Assembly: GCF_000281065.1 (NCBI RefSeq)
Contig: NZ_AKKK01000029.1
Coordinates: 41,996-105,995 of the forward strand
DNA length: 64,000 nt
From: Arthrobacter sp. M2012083
Lineage (GTDB): Bacteria; Actinomycetota; Actinomycetes; Actinomycetales; Micrococcaceae
Direction of reading: 5' to 3'
The position numbers were made by a program, and so were the translations under genes. This document shows, in pieces, positions 25,809-35,878 of the stretch (position 1 is the first letter of the stretch; each line of letters opens with the position of its first letter). The notes beneath the pieces are model-generated. The model had not been told where the DNA came from. It did no database searches and was given only the letters and a program-made list of their open reading frames with translations.

Positions 25809-28800
25809 TCAGCAGGTCCGTAGCAACCCGCAGAGAAGCCCGCCGGTTTGTGTGGGACTGGGCGTGGGACTCGGGGTCGGACTGGGCGTGGCAGTCGCCG
25901 TCGAGGTTGGGGTCGCCGTCGCCGTTGGTGACGGGGTAGCGGTGGCCGTTGGAGTGGCTGTGGCTGAAGGTGCAGCCTGCTGCTGGGCCGGCGCCGCTGT
26001 GGAGTACACCACGTCAACGAAGTAGTTCGTGGCGTTCCAAGAGTTGGCCGGCATCACACCGCCGGATCCGTACCGATAGAGCCCGTTATTCGGGCCGGAG
26101 GCGGTGAACACGCCACTGGTCCACGTTTGGTTGAAGAACCCCTGTGTAAAGGAGTACCTGCCGTTGGGCGCCCGGTAAGACACCACATAGGTTTGGCCTG
26201 TAGACAAGGCGACCGGGGCGGACAGCGTAGCCGTTTGCCACCCGGTAGCGGTTTCATTCGTGAATGTCACCTGGGCGAGGCGGCTACCCGCAGAATTCCA
26301 CAGGGATCCGACGTGAGTACCAGTGTTGCCTGTTCCCTTGTAGAAGCGGATGCCGGTTACGCTTCCTGCTTGCGAAACCGTGAAGGCCGTCCCGAGCTCC
26401 ACCGATTTGGTTTCCGAGGCGGCCGCTACCTGTGGCACCAACGATCCAAAGATCGTTGATTGCTGCATGGTTGGGGCAGCCGTGGTGAATTGCCAATTGC
26501 TCGGAGACAGCGTCTGCCCTTGTGGAGTTGCCACACCTGAGACGCTGGCTGAAATCACCGTGCTGGCTGGCAGGGCAGCCGTCGGCGTGAAGGTGATGGT
26601 CTTGGCGTCGGCGGACAAGGCAGCCGTCCCGGCCACGGCCGAACCGTTCGCGGTCAAGGTGAACGAGGCACCGGGTTTTATGGCCGTGGAGAACGTGATG
26701 GACGGTTTCACGTCAGTCGGAATGGCCGTTGCACCGGGAGCCGGCACTTGCGCCACCACGCTTAACGGCGGTGCCGCTACGGTAAATACCAAATCCACGA
26801 GGTAGCTTGCCGTGGATGCGGTGTTTGGGAAATCCCCGCTGTAGGAGTAAGCCCCGGAATCCGGCTCCGTCTTCAGCGGCCCGCTGGTGAAGCCCTCGCC
26901 GAATCCCCCGGCGGTGTAGGAGTACTTACCTGTAGGCGTCTTGTAGGCGGCCACGTACTCTGTGTCAGCCTGGATGTTCACCGGTTGGCTGAACGTGGCC
27001 GTCTGCCAGCCGGTGCTGGATTCATTGGTGAAGGTGACGGTAGCCAAAACCTGGCCGGCCGCCGTGTACAGGTATCCGGTGTGGGTTCCGGTGTTCCCCG
27101 CTGACTTGTAGAAGCGCACGCCGGTTACTTGGCCCGCGGTGTCACTGGAGAACCGGACACCCAAGGTCAAAGGCACTCCATCGTTGACTTCAGCGGTGGT
27201 TGGAGTGACCGTGTCCTCGTACAAGGTGCAGGGACACGAACCAGGCGTGCCGGCCGGCGGGACGGTGGTGAACTGCCAGGTACCACCGGACGACATCGGT
27301 TGTCCGGACGTCGCCGTCGCAGTCACCGTTGCCGTGTACGTTGTACCGGCCGCCAAAGGGGCCGCCGGAGTGAACGTGACCTTGCGCGTTGCCGTGTCGT
27401 AGGCGGTGGTTCCTGAAACTGCAACGCCGGCGGCGGTCTTGAGGGACAGGGTGACGCTTGAGGCAACTGCGGCCTCGGAAAGGACCGCGCTCACAGTCGA
27501 GTTCAGTGGGACGCTTGAGGCGTCCGGGATCGGGTTATGGCCGCCGACCGTGAACGGTGGCGCCGACACCATGACCACCACGTCCACCAAGTAGCTGGCG
27601 GACGACCGCGAACCAGGGAAATCGCCACTGTACGTGTATGCGCCCGCGTCCGAAACAGTCCTCAGGGGTCCAACGCTCATACCGGACCCAAAGCCGTTGG
27701 ACGTGGCCGAGTAGGCGCCCGTTGGTGACTTGTAGGACGCAATGTACTCAGTGTTCGCTGCGATTTGGACGGGCTGGCTGAACATTGCAGTCTGCCATCC
27801 TGAGCTGCTCTCGTTGGCGAAGGTTACTGTTGCCAACTGCTGGCCCGTGGCCGTGTAGAGAGCGCCCGTGTGCGTGCCCGTGTTGCCGGCTGACTTGTAG
27901 AACCGGATGCCCGTGACCTCGCCTGCTGAAACACTCGAGAACCGCACGCCCAAAGTCAGCGGCACGCCATCGCGAATCTCGGCAATCCCTGGCGTGACGC
28001 TGTCATCGTAAAGACTGCAGGGGCAGGAACCGGGCACCGGCAACGTGGACGCCGTAGTGAACGTCCAGGTGCCGCCTGAGGTTACCTGGCCGCCTACCGT
28101 ATCGGTACCGGCAAGAGTTGCCGTGTACTGCGTGCTGAAGGCCAGCTGCGACGTTGGCGTGAACGTGGCGCGGCGGGTAGTAGCGTCGTAAGTCGTGGTG
28201 CCGGCCACGGGACCGGCAGCAGAGCGCAACGTCAACTGGACGCTGGCGGCGGTGACGGGCTTGGAGAACACCGCGCTGACCTTCGTGGCGACTGCGACGC
28301 TTGACGACGACGGAATCGGGGAATGCCCGGACACCGTCAGCGGAGAGTTGTCAACAGTGCTGAAGATGGCGTCGGCGAAGTAGTTGCCCCCGTTGAAGCT
28401 GGCTGTCGGGAAGCTCTGGGAGGTGCTGTAGACCCCGGCCGGTTCGGCGCCAAAGCCCCCAGCAACCGTCAGCGGGGCAGCAGTGGACCCGAAGCTCACC
28501 CACTGGAAGTCCTTGGTGGCATAGTGCCCCCGTGGAGCCCAATACGAGACGGTGTACTTTTGCCCGGCGGAGACCGCTACTGGTTGGCTGAACAGCGTGC
28601 TCTGCCAGCCGCTGGCAGTCTCGTTGGTGAAGGTGGCTGTGGCCAGGCGCTCGCCGGAGGAGCTCCAGAGTGAGCCCGTATGCGTACCTGTGTTTGCCGT
28701 GCTCTTGTAGAAGCGGACGCCGGTGATGAAGCCATCCACGGTGGGAGTGAAGCGAAGTCCCATTTCGTAGGCGCCACCATCACCGGAGTCCTGGATAGCG

Positions 28801-30725
28801 GGAACCGTCTGGCCAAACACGCTGTACGGTCCGCTCAGTACGAGGTTGCGGGTGGTCGGAGTTCCAATGTTGGCGCTGTCGTCGATCGCCCGAACTTGGA
28901 TGGACGCAGTCGCCAAGCCCTGCTGTATGTAGCTGTAGGTCCAGTTCTGCTTTCCCACGGCAGGGTGCCACGTGGTGCCGCCGTCCGTGGAAACCTCGAC
29001 GCCGGCAACCACGCCGCCGGTGTCGGCTGCGGTCCCGCTGACGGTTACCTTGGTGCCGTGGGGGATGGTGGCCCCATCCGCCGGGGTGGTGACAGCAACC
29101 GTCGGCGCTGTCCGATCGCTGCTCGCGGCAGCGGCCACGAGGCCCGCAGCCCGCGACGCCGGCTGCGCCCCCATGTCCGCTAGAAGGTTGACTTGGGCTT
29201 GGCGCATCCTCGGATCAGCCGGAGCACCGTTGCCGTCGTGTTCCTGATCCAGGCCCCAGGTCCATTGCACGCTGCCGGCTGAGAACACCAAGGCCCCGCT
29301 CGCAGCGCGATACAGCGTGACGTTATGGGTGGTGGTTCCCGGCTTCACGGTGTTCCCGTAGTCCTGAAGATACTCGGCTACGCTGCCTACCGTTGTGGAC
29401 AGGCGGATGAGGCCCGCCGGACGGAACCCGTTGTCGATGTCTTCGTTTGACTCATACCCCACGGTGTGGGGAGCCAGCGCCGCCGACGAGCCTGCCGGCA
29501 GGGAAGCCAAGGTGGTATTACGCCATAGCCGGGTCTTCCCTTCTTCGGCGCTGACGGTCACGGGAAGGTCGGAGTAGTTGGACATGTACAGCGTTCCAGT
29601 CAGCCCGTTCTCCGGGAGTCCGCCACCGTTGGCCTGTGATGCGAAACGCGGGTCGCGCCACGTGCCTGTCCACTGCGGGCTGGGGTCGATCTTGCCGTTG
29701 GACCACGTCTCCTTGTAGGAGGTCAGCGTGCGGCCGGCAGCGCCATCCACGATTGAGGGTTCGAAACGGGTCCTCCAATACATCTCGTTTCCGGAAAGGA
29801 ACTGCAGGTTGACGCCCGCATCGCGGGCCGCTGCGACGTTGGCTCGCTGTGGGCCGGACCAGTATTCATCGTGTCCCACGGACAGGAACACCTTGTGGTT
29901 GAGCAGCAAGCTCCCGCTACGGTCAGTGTCGAGTCCGCTGATGTAGCTGACGTCGTAGCCGTTTTGCTCCAGGAAGCGGACCATCGGGTATTCGTTGGCG
30001 AAGTAGAAGTCCCTGCCGTCCGGCCCGCCGCGGCTGTTCATGGGACGGTTGTAACTGATCTTGTAGGCCCTGCCGTTGTCACCGCCCTCATAGAAGCTGG
30101 AGCCTCCGTAGGTGTTGTAGGCCTGCCATGTGGTGTCACTGGTTTGGAAAACCACGTCCGAGCGGCTGGCGTCCTGGCGCACAATGAACGTGATGTGGCT
30201 TTGGCCTCCGGTATCAGGCCTCGTCAGCAGGGCCACATAAACCCCTGATACTGCCGTTGCCGGTACTTGCCATGTTGCAGACACCCCCCAAGTGCCGCAG
30301 TCGTAAAGCTCCGTGGCGAGGTCGCTCCGGCAGGCAGGTTGGTTCTGGCGCAGGACCGATGGCACCACATCCGCGATCTTGCGTGCTCCGTTGCCGCCGT
30401 ACCAGCCTGTGCGGTAGACCGCTATGGTGTAGCTCGGCGCATTCGTGGCCACCTTGAAGCGGATGGGCTGGCCGGCATTGACGCTGATCTCGGTGGAGAA
30501 GCCTTGAATGCTGTCATCCCCGGCTCCAAGAATGTCCCACTCTGACGGTGGGCTGCCCGGTTTGGAGTTCTCGCAAACCACAGGGTTCACCACGGGGTCG
30601 CAGGGCCCTGCCGCAACGGCTGCTGGTGCCGTGAGAGGCAGCAGGGCCGCCACCATGGCAAGCACCAAGGGCACAAGAAACCCTTTGAAGACCCGCTGCG
30701 GTTGGGTAGCTGAAGGACCGGGCAT
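25809..30725 (-). CDS. Secreted multidomain protein: dimethylformamidase-like domain plus DUF4082 and Ig-like repeats
   Basis: A 1638-residue secreted protein. Order: signal peptide 1-39 (ends AVAAG); a domain like the N,N-dimethylformamidase beta subunit C-terminal region, ~40-530, with SVGHDEYWSGPQRANV near 282-297 and FLSGNEMYWRTRFEP near 309-323; Ig-like 538-631; DUF4082 at 632-790, 900-1055, 1162-1315 and 1420-1576; Big_5-type Ig domains at 795-892, 1057-1155 and 1318-1416; a Thr/Pro/Ala-rich linker 1586-1625; and a short tail ending LLCGLLRTC. DUF4082 copies 2 and 3 each start with SCPC. The start at 30725 has CAGGAG upstream; the longer open frame lacks a signal peptide. The known dimethylformamidase uses a Tyr/Tyr/Glu iron site; whether it is kept here was not determined. 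Probably a wall-associated hydrolase or polysaccharide-related protein. Confidence 0.82.
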   Translation of the reverse strand: MPGPSATQPQRVFKGFLVPLVLAMVAALLPLTAPAAVAAGPCDPVVNPVVCENSKPGSPPSEWDILGAGDDSIQGFSTEISVNAGQPIRFKVATNAPSYTIAVYRTGWYGGNGARKIADVVPSVLRQNQPACRSDLATELYDCGTWGVSATWQVPATAVSGVYVALLTRPDTGGQSHITFIVRQDASRSDVVFQTSDTTWQAYNTYGGSSFYEGGDNGRAYKISYNRPMNSRGGPDGRDFYFANEYPMVRFLEQNGYDVSYISGLDTDRSGSLLLNHKVFLSVGHDEYWSGPQRANVAAARDAGVNLQFLSGNEMYWRTRFEPSIVDGAAGRTLTSYKETWSNGKIDPSPQWTGTWRDPRFASQANGGGLPENGLTGTLYMSNYSDLPVTVSAEEGKTRLWRNTTLASLPAGSSAALAPHTVGYESNEDIDNGFRPAGLIRLSTTVGSVAEYLQDYGNTVKPGTTTHNVTLYRAASGALVFSAGSVQWTWGLDQEHDGNGAPADPRMRQAQVNLLADMGAQPASRAAGLVAAAASSDRTAPTVAVTTPADGATIPHGTKVTVSGTAADTGGVVAGVEVSTDGGTTWHPAVGKQNWTYSYIQQGLATASIQVRAIDDSANIGTPTTRNLVLSGPYSVFGQTVPAIQDSGDGGAYEMGLRFTPTVDGFITGVRFYKSTANTGTHTGSLWSSSGERLATATFTNETASGWQSTLFSQPVAVSAGQKYTVSYWAPRGHYATKDFQWVSFGSTAAPLTVAGGFGAEPAGVYSTSQSFPTASFNGGNYFADAIFSTVDNSPLTVSGHSPIPSSSSVAVATKVSAVFSKPVTAASVQLTLRSAAGPVAGTTTYDATTRRATFTPTSQLAFSTQYTATLAGTDTVGGQVTSGGTWTFTTASTLPVPGSCPCSLYDDSVTPGIAEIRDGVPLTLGVRFSSVSAGEVTGIRFYKSAGNTGTHTGALYTATGQQLATVTFANESSSGWQTAMFSQPVQIAANTEYIASYKSPTGAYSATSNGFGSGMSVGPLRTVSDAGAYTYSGDFPGSRSSASYLVDVVVMVSAPPFTVGGHNPIPDASSVPLNSTVSAVLSEAAVASSVTLSLKTAAGVAVSGTTAYDTATRKVTFTPAAPLAAGTTYTATVTATATSGQPMSSGGTWQFTTVPPAGTPGSCPCTLYEDTVTPTTAEVNDGVPLTLGVRFSSDTAGQVTGVRFYKSAGNTGTHTGYLYTAAGQVLATVTFTNESSTGWQTATFSQPVNIQADTEYVAAYKTPTGKYSYTAGGFGEGFTSGPLKTEPDSGAYSYSGDFPNTASTASYLVDLVFTVAAPPLSVVAQVPAPGATAIPTDVKPSITFSTAIKPGASFTLTANGSAVAGTAALSADAKTITFTPTAALPASTVISASVSGVATPQGQTLSPSNWQFTTAAPTMQQSTIFGSLVPQVAAASETKSVELGTAFTVSQAGSVTGIRFYKGTGNTGTHVGSLWNSAGSRLAQVTFTNETATGWQTATLSAPVALSTGQTYVVSYRAPNGRYSFTQGFFNQTWTSGVFTASGPNNGLYRYGSGGVMPANSWNATNYFVDVVYSTAAPAQQQAAPSATATPTATATPSPTATATPTSTATATPSPTPSPTPSPTQTGGLLCGLLRTC
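25851..25970 (-). repeat. Simple-sequence tract encoding Thr/Pro/Ala linker
   Basis: A degenerate 6- to 12-base repeat built on GTCGCCGTT/GTGGCGGT-like units encodes the alternating TATATPSPT linker near the C-terminus of the 1638-residue protein. Such tracts can change length by slippage. Confidence 0.6.
26781..28028 (-). repeat. Two tandem DUF4082 + Big_5 modules
   Basis: The segments 27561-28028 and 26781-27242 encode DUF4082 copies 2 and 3, which share long identical stretches such as DGVPLTLGVRFSS, RFYKSAGNTGTHTG and SYSGDFP-like residues. The two modules, with the Ig domain between them, look like a recent internal duplication compared with copies 1 and 4. Confidence 0.7.
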
Positions 30726-31073
30726 GAGAACTCCTGGAGTGGTACGCCGATTGCTAAGACGGGGCCACGCATTAAGCGCAGCCCCTGCTTGCCGCTCCCC
30801 AGCCAGGGTCAAACCAAGATCTTCAGTTATGGAACTCAGGATTATCACGGATGGATGTTCCGAAGATCGGGACCGGATCCGGCCATGACCGAACAGAAGT
30901 TCAAGCCGAAGCCGGATCACAGGAACGAATCCGCTAAGTAACCCTTGGCAGGAGTGTAGGGGCGTGGCCTGCCGCCCGCAAGGGCTTCCGCCTCCGGATC
31001 CGTGGATTTCGCACAATCCGCAGTAGATTTAGTGGATACAGACACCCGGGCCACCCAGGAGAACCGAAGCGCC
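30726..31073. other. Divergent promoter region, secreted protein / smc
   Basis: This 348-base gap should hold the promoters of the minus-strand secreted protein and the plus-strand smc. The frames crossing it are extensions of the two genes without signal-peptide or SMC similarity. I see the ribosome-binding sites (CAGGAG before the secreted gene; CAGGAGA about ten bases before smc) but no convincing promoter boxes, RNA gene or small ORF. Confidence 0.5.
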
Positions 31074-34000
31074 TTGCACTTGAAAAGTTTGACTGTCCGA
31101 GGATTCAAGTCGTTTGCGTCGGCCACGACCTTCGACTTTGAGCCGGGCGTCACTGCCGTCGTCGGCCCCAACGGTTCGGGCAAATCCAATGTGGTGGATG
31201 CCCTCGCCTGGGTCATGGGAGAGCAGGGCGCGAAAACCCTCCGCGGCGGCAAAATGGAAGACGTCATCTTCGCAGGCACCTCAGGCCGGCCACCGCTGGG
31301 CCGAGCCCATGTAGCCCTGACAATCGACAATGCGGACAACGCGCTCCCCATCGAGTACAGCGAAGTCACCATCTCCCGGACCCTCTTCAGGACAGGTGGG
31401 TCCGAGTACGCCATCAACGGCGCACCCTGCAGGCTCCTGGACATCCAGGAACTCCTCTCGGATTCCGGCCTCGGCCGCGAAATGCACGTCATTGTTGGAC
31501 AGGGCCAACTGGACCGCGTACTCCACGCCACCCCCGAGGACCGCCGCGGCTTCATCGAAGAAGCCGCGGGAATCCTTAAGCACCGCCGCCGCAAGGAAAA
31601 GACTGTCCGCAAACTCGAAGCCATGCAGGCCAACCTCGCACGGCTCGGTGACCTCACGGCAGAGATACGGCGGCAATTAACCCCCTTGGGCAAGCAGGCA
31701 GAAATAGCCCGCCGTGCCCAAACAGTCCAGTTCGATGTTAGGGATGCCCGCGCCCGACTTTTAGCGGACGACCTCGTGAAACTGACCACAACCCTCGAAA
31801 AAGACGTGGCCGACGAAGCAGCGCTCAAGGAGCGCCGCCAAGTGGTTGAGGCGGAGCTGGGCGCGGGGAGGCAACGCCAAGCTGCCCTGGAGCAACAGGC
31901 CGCCGAAGCAACACCGCGACTCAACGCCGCACGCGACCATTGGTACCAGCTCTCAGCGAACAGGGAACGACTCCGCTCACTCGGATCACTGGCCACCGAG
32001 CGCAGGAGGCTCCTGGGATCCTCGGAGGTCATCGCCGACACAGGACGCGACCCCGAGCAACTCGAACGCCAAGCCGCCAGGGTCCGTGAGGAACAGGCCG
32101 CACTTGAGCACGACATCCTTGCAAAGCAAGCGGCGCTCCTGGAAGCCACAGTTGCGAAGGACTCGGCCGAAGCGCTCGCAGCCGCGGAGGACAAGCGCTT
32201 GACGGCCATGCTGAGGGCAGCCGCCGACCGTCGGGAGGGGCTGGCCAGGCTGGCAGGGCAGGTGGCCGCGGCCAGGTCCCGGGCTGAAGCTGCCGAGGCC
32301 GAACGTGGTCGCCTCAGGGAATCTCTTGCTGCCGGTGATGAACGGCGCCGCAAAGCCCAGAGCGAGTTCACTGCCCTCGAGTCGCAAGTGGCGGGCGTTG
32401 AAGATGGCGAAGAGAGCCTTGACGCTGACTATGAGGACGCAAATGACGTCTTGGACGCAGTCCTAGCGGAGATCGAGGAACTCAAGGCTTCTGAGCGGGA
32501 AGCCGTCCGTGAACGGGACGCGCTGACGGCACGACGCGATGCCCTCCAGCTTGGGCTCAACCGCAAGGACGGGTCCGGAAGTCTGCTCACGGCCGAGGGT
32601 GTGCTTGGACCCTTGGCCGCGCTGGTCACCATCGAGCCGGGCTACGAGGCCGCCATAGCTGCTGCCTTGGGTAGTGCCTCCGACGCCTTGGTGGTTGCCG
32701 ATACGGATAGTGCCGTAGCAGCCATTCGATCGTTGAAGGATAACGACGGCGGACGGGCAGCACTGCTTCCAGCAGGCGGTAACGCCGCCGGTGAAGATGA
32801 CGGCCCAAACCCCGTGCTTCCCCGAGGTAGCCGCTGGGCAGCGGATGTTGTCAAGATTGCTGATCCCGCTGCCCAAAGGGCGTTCGGGCTCCTGGCCCGG
32901 ACCGCCGTCGTCCATGACCTGGAAGCGGCGGCAGCCTTTATCCGGGAACATCCTGACCTCAGGGCCGTCACGCGGGAAGGTGACATCCTGACCTCCCTGA
33001 CCATCACAGGAGGATCGGCCAACGCGCCGTCGCTGCTTGAGGTCCAGGCAGCAGTTGACGACGCCGTGGCCCGGCTTCAGGAGGTCACGGCCCGTCTGGA
33101 ACGTGGACGCTTCGCCTTGGCCGGGGCGCAATCCCGCCGCGCTGAGGCTCAGGACCGCGCCGACGCCGCATTGGAGAGGCTGCACGAATCGGACGCCCGA
33201 CTCGCGGCGGTAGCTGAGCGCTTGGGCCACCTCAATTCGGTTCTTCGCAGTGCTGTTGGCGAAAGCGAACGGCTCGCAGCTTCCATGGCCAAGGCTGAAG
33301 CCAACATCGCCGAAGCTCAACTGGACCTTGAAGTTGCGGCGGAGCGCCTCGCCGCAGCCCAGGAGGCTCCGGACGAGGAACCGTCCACTGACCAACGGGA
33401 CGAACTCGCCGCGAAGGCCAGAACGGCACGGTCACTGGAAACGGAGGCCCGCCTCGCCCTCCGCACATCCGAGGAGCAGTTGGGGTCCATCAGTAACAGG
33501 GCCGCATCGCTTGAACGGGCAGCAGCGACCGAACGTCGCGCCCGTGAAGAAGCCGCTCGTCGTGCTCAACGCCGACGCGCCCAGGCTCAGCGTGCCGCGG
33601 CAGTCGCGTCAGCAGTGGAGCAGACCCTCCGGTTCATCGATATTTCGGTGGATGTGGCGGGCTATGATCGTGACCTTGCCGAGCAAAAGCGGGAGCAGCT
33701 GGAGAAGGAACTCGCCGAGGTCCGCGCCGGTAACGATGCCTTGGCCCGGGAGCTTGCCCAGCTTACCGACTCCGTTCACCGGGACGAGATGGCACGGACA
33801 CAGCAGCGGCTCCGCATTGAGGCCTTGGAGACGCGGTCCATCGAAGAACTGGGCCTTTCCGCTGAGCAGCTCATCGCAGATTACGGTCCCGATCGACCGG
33901 TTCCCATGCCTCCTGGAACCACCACCGATAAGTGGGCCGAACTGCGGGCGCCCGTCGATGAGAACGGCGAAGCCATCATTGAGGGAGTTCCGTTCGTCCG

Positions 34001-34652
34001 GACGGAACAGGAGAAGAGGCTGAAGAAGGCCGAGCGGGAACTCGCAGCGCTGGGCAAAGTGAACCCCCTCGCGCTGGAAGAGTTCGCCGCCCTGGAAGAA
34101 CGGCATCAGTTCCTTAGCTCGCAACTCGAGGACCTCAAATCCAGCCGGAAAGACCTCCTGGACATCATCAAAGAGGTGGACAACCGTGTCCAGCAGGTAT
34201 TCACAGAGGCTTTTGCTGATACCTCAGCCCAGTTCGACCACGTCTTTGCCCGGCTTTTTCCCGGTGGTGAGGGCAGGCTGGTGCTTACGGATCCCGATGA
34301 CATGCTCACCACCGGAATCGAAGTAGAGGCCCGGCCCGCGGGCAAGAAAATCAAGAGGCTTTCGCTCCTCTCCGGCGGAGAGCGTTCACTCACGGCAGTG
34401 GCGCTGCTGGTGGCCATCTTCAAGGCACGGCCCTCACCGTTCTATGTCATGGACGAAGTGGAGGCCGCGCTGGACGATACCAACCTGGGCAGGCTCATCA
34501 CCATCTTCGAGGAACTGCGCGAGTCCAGCCAGTTGATCGTGATCACCCACCAGAAGCGCACCATGGAAGTGGCGGACGCGCTTTACGGAGTCACTATGAG
34601 GGGCGACGGCGTCTCTACCGTCATCAGCCAGAGGCTCGGTGCCGGGGCATAG
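31074..34652 (+). CDS. smc: Chromosome segregation protein SMC
   Basis: The condensin ATPase that organises and helps segregate the chromosome. The 1192-residue protein has Walker A GPNGSGKSN near residue 32, a long coiled coil interrupted by the hinge (around 500-680), and the C-terminal ABC signature LLSGGERSLTAVALL with Walker B PFYVMDEVEAALDD. TTG 31074 (LHLKSLTVRGFKSF) is chosen because it matches the invariant SMC N-terminus; the open frame back to GTG 31002 adds 24 unrelated residues. ftsY follows after 20 bases. Confidence 0.95.
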   Translation: MHLKSLTVRGFKSFASATTFDFEPGVTAVVGPNGSGKSNVVDALAWVMGEQGAKTLRGGKMEDVIFAGTSGRPPLGRAHVALTIDNADNALPIEYSEVTISRTLFRTGGSEYAINGAPCRLLDIQELLSDSGLGREMHVIVGQGQLDRVLHATPEDRRGFIEEAAGILKHRRRKEKTVRKLEAMQANLARLGDLTAEIRRQLTPLGKQAEIARRAQTVQFDVRDARARLLADDLVKLTTTLEKDVADEAALKERRQVVEAELGAGRQRQAALEQQAAEATPRLNAARDHWYQLSANRERLRSLGSLATERRRLLGSSEVIADTGRDPEQLERQAARVREEQAALEHDILAKQAALLEATVAKDSAEALAAAEDKRLTAMLRAAADRREGLARLAGQVAAARSRAEAAEAERGRLRESLAAGDERRRKAQSEFTALESQVAGVEDGEESLDADYEDANDVLDAVLAEIEELKASEREAVRERDALTARRDALQLGLNRKDGSGSLLTAEGVLGPLAALVTIEPGYEAAIAAALGSASDALVVADTDSAVAAIRSLKDNDGGRAALLPAGGNAAGEDDGPNPVLPRGSRWAADVVKIADPAAQRAFGLLARTAVVHDLEAAAAFIREHPDLRAVTREGDILTSLTITGGSANAPSLLEVQAAVDDAVARLQEVTARLERGRFALAGAQSRRAEAQDRADAALERLHESDARLAAVAERLGHLNSVLRSAVGESERLAASMAKAEANIAEAQLDLEVAAERLAAAQEAPDEEPSTDQRDELAAKARTARSLETEARLALRTSEEQLGSISNRAASLERAAATERRAREEAARRAQRRRAQAQRAAAVASAVEQTLRFIDISVDVAGYDRDLAEQKREQLEKELAEVRAGNDALARELAQLTDSVHRDEMARTQQRLRIEALETRSIEELGLSAEQLIADYGPDRPVPMPPGTTTDKWAELRAPVDENGEAIIEGVPFVRTEQEKRLKKAERELAALGKVNPLALEEFAALEERHQFLSSQLEDLKSSRKDLLDIIKEVDNRVQQVFTEAFADTSAQFDHVFARLFPGGEGRLVLTDPDDMLTTGIEVEARPAGKKIKRLSLLSGGERSLTAVALLVAIFKARPSPFYVMDEVEAALDDTNLGRLITIFEELRESSQLIVITHQKRTMEVADALYGVTMRGDGVSTVISQRLGAGA

Positions 34653-34672
34653 CTTTATGAGAAGGTAGGGGA

Positions 34673-35878
34673 GTGAACGATTTCCTACCCATAATTCTGT
34701 CCATTCTCGCTGCGCTCGTAGTGGTCGGCGGACTCGTGCCGGTACTGATGAAGGCCCGGAAGACCGGCGCCAAGTACCCCGGAACACGCGACGCGAACGA
34801 CCCCCTTCAGTCATCGGCAGCAGGCGGCGGAACCCTTGTGGAGGACCGCCCGGATGCGGTACAGGCTCCTGCTCCGAGATTCGACGGGACGGTGGAGGAC
34901 ACGGATGTCCCGGATGATGCAGCCGGGCTCGAAACCATCGCCATTGATACTCCGGCGCCGGTGGAAGGCAGGCTCACCCGCCTCCGCGCCCGATTGATCA
35001 AGTCCAACAACATCCTGGGCAAGGGCCTCCTGGCTCTGCTGTCGGGCGACAAGATTGATGAAAACGTCTGGGACGAGGTGGAAGAGACCCTCCTCCTGGC
35101 CGATCTTGGCACCGAACCCACCCTGCAGCTGGTCGATGCCCTGCGTGAGCGCGTCAAGGTGCTGGGCACGCGCAGCCCCGAGGACGTCAAGGCGATGCTG
35201 CGTGAGGAGCTCATCAAACTGGTTGATCCATCCATGGACCGCTCCTTGAACGTCGAGCGCAAGGCTGACCGTCCCGCCGTCGTGCTTGTTGTTGGTGTGA
35301 ACGGCGTTGGCAAGACCACCACAGTGGGCAAGCTGGCACGTGTGCTGGTGGCCGAAGACAAGGACGTCCTGTTGGGTGCCGCTGATACTTTCCGGGCAGC
35401 TGCTGCGGAGCAGTTGGCCACGTGGGGACAGCGCGTGGGCGTGCCCACCGTCAAGTCCGACATTGACGGCGCCGATCCCGCCTCCGTGGCCTACGAAGCT
35501 GTAAAGGCCGGCATCGATCAGGAAGTCGATGTGGTCATGGTAGACACCGCGGGACGCCTGCAGAACAAGACCGGCCTCATGGATGAGCTCGGCAAGGTCA
35601 AGCGCGTTATTGAGAAGCTGGCCGAAGTTGATGAGGTTCTCTTGGTCCTCGACGCCACCACCGGACAGAACGGCCTCAACCAGGCCCGCGTCTTCGCCGA
35701 GGTAGTGAACATCACGGGCATCGTGCTGACCAAGCTGGATGGAACCGCCAAGGGTGGCATCGTCGTGGCCATCCAAAAGTCACTGGGCGTTCCGGTGAAG
35801 CTCATTGGCTTGGGTGAAGGCCCGGACGACCTCGCACCGTTTGACGCTGAAAGCTTTGTGGACGCACTGCTCAACTAG
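34673..35878 (+). CDS. ftsY: Signal recognition particle receptor FtsY
   Basis: The SRP receptor GTPase that docks Ffh-ribosome complexes at the membrane. The 401-residue protein begins with a hydrophobic segment (residues 3-25), so it is membrane-anchored as in other actinobacteria. An acidic linker leads to the N domain. The G domain has GVNGVGKTTTVGKLA, DTFRAAAAEQL, DTAGR and TKLDGTAKGG. The start is GTG 34673. It ends in an 8-base convergent overlap with the MFS gene. smc-ftsY is a conserved pair. Confidence 0.96.
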   Translation: MNDFLPIILSILAALVVVGGLVPVLMKARKTGAKYPGTRDANDPLQSSAAGGGTLVEDRPDAVQAPAPRFDGTVEDTDVPDDAAGLETIAIDTPAPVEGRLTRLRARLIKSNNILGKGLLALLSGDKIDENVWDEVEETLLLADLGTEPTLQLVDALRERVKVLGTRSPEDVKAMLREELIKLVDPSMDRSLNVERKADRPAVVLVVGVNGVGKTTTVGKLARVLVAEDKDVLLGAADTFRAAAAEQLATWGQRVGVPTVKSDIDGADPASVAYEAVKAGIDQEVDVVMVDTAGRLQNKTGLMDELGKVKRVIEKLAEVDEVLLVLDATTGQNGLNQARVFAEVVNITGIVLTKLDGTAKGGIVVAIQKSLGVPVKLIGLGEGPDDLAPFDAESFVDALLN

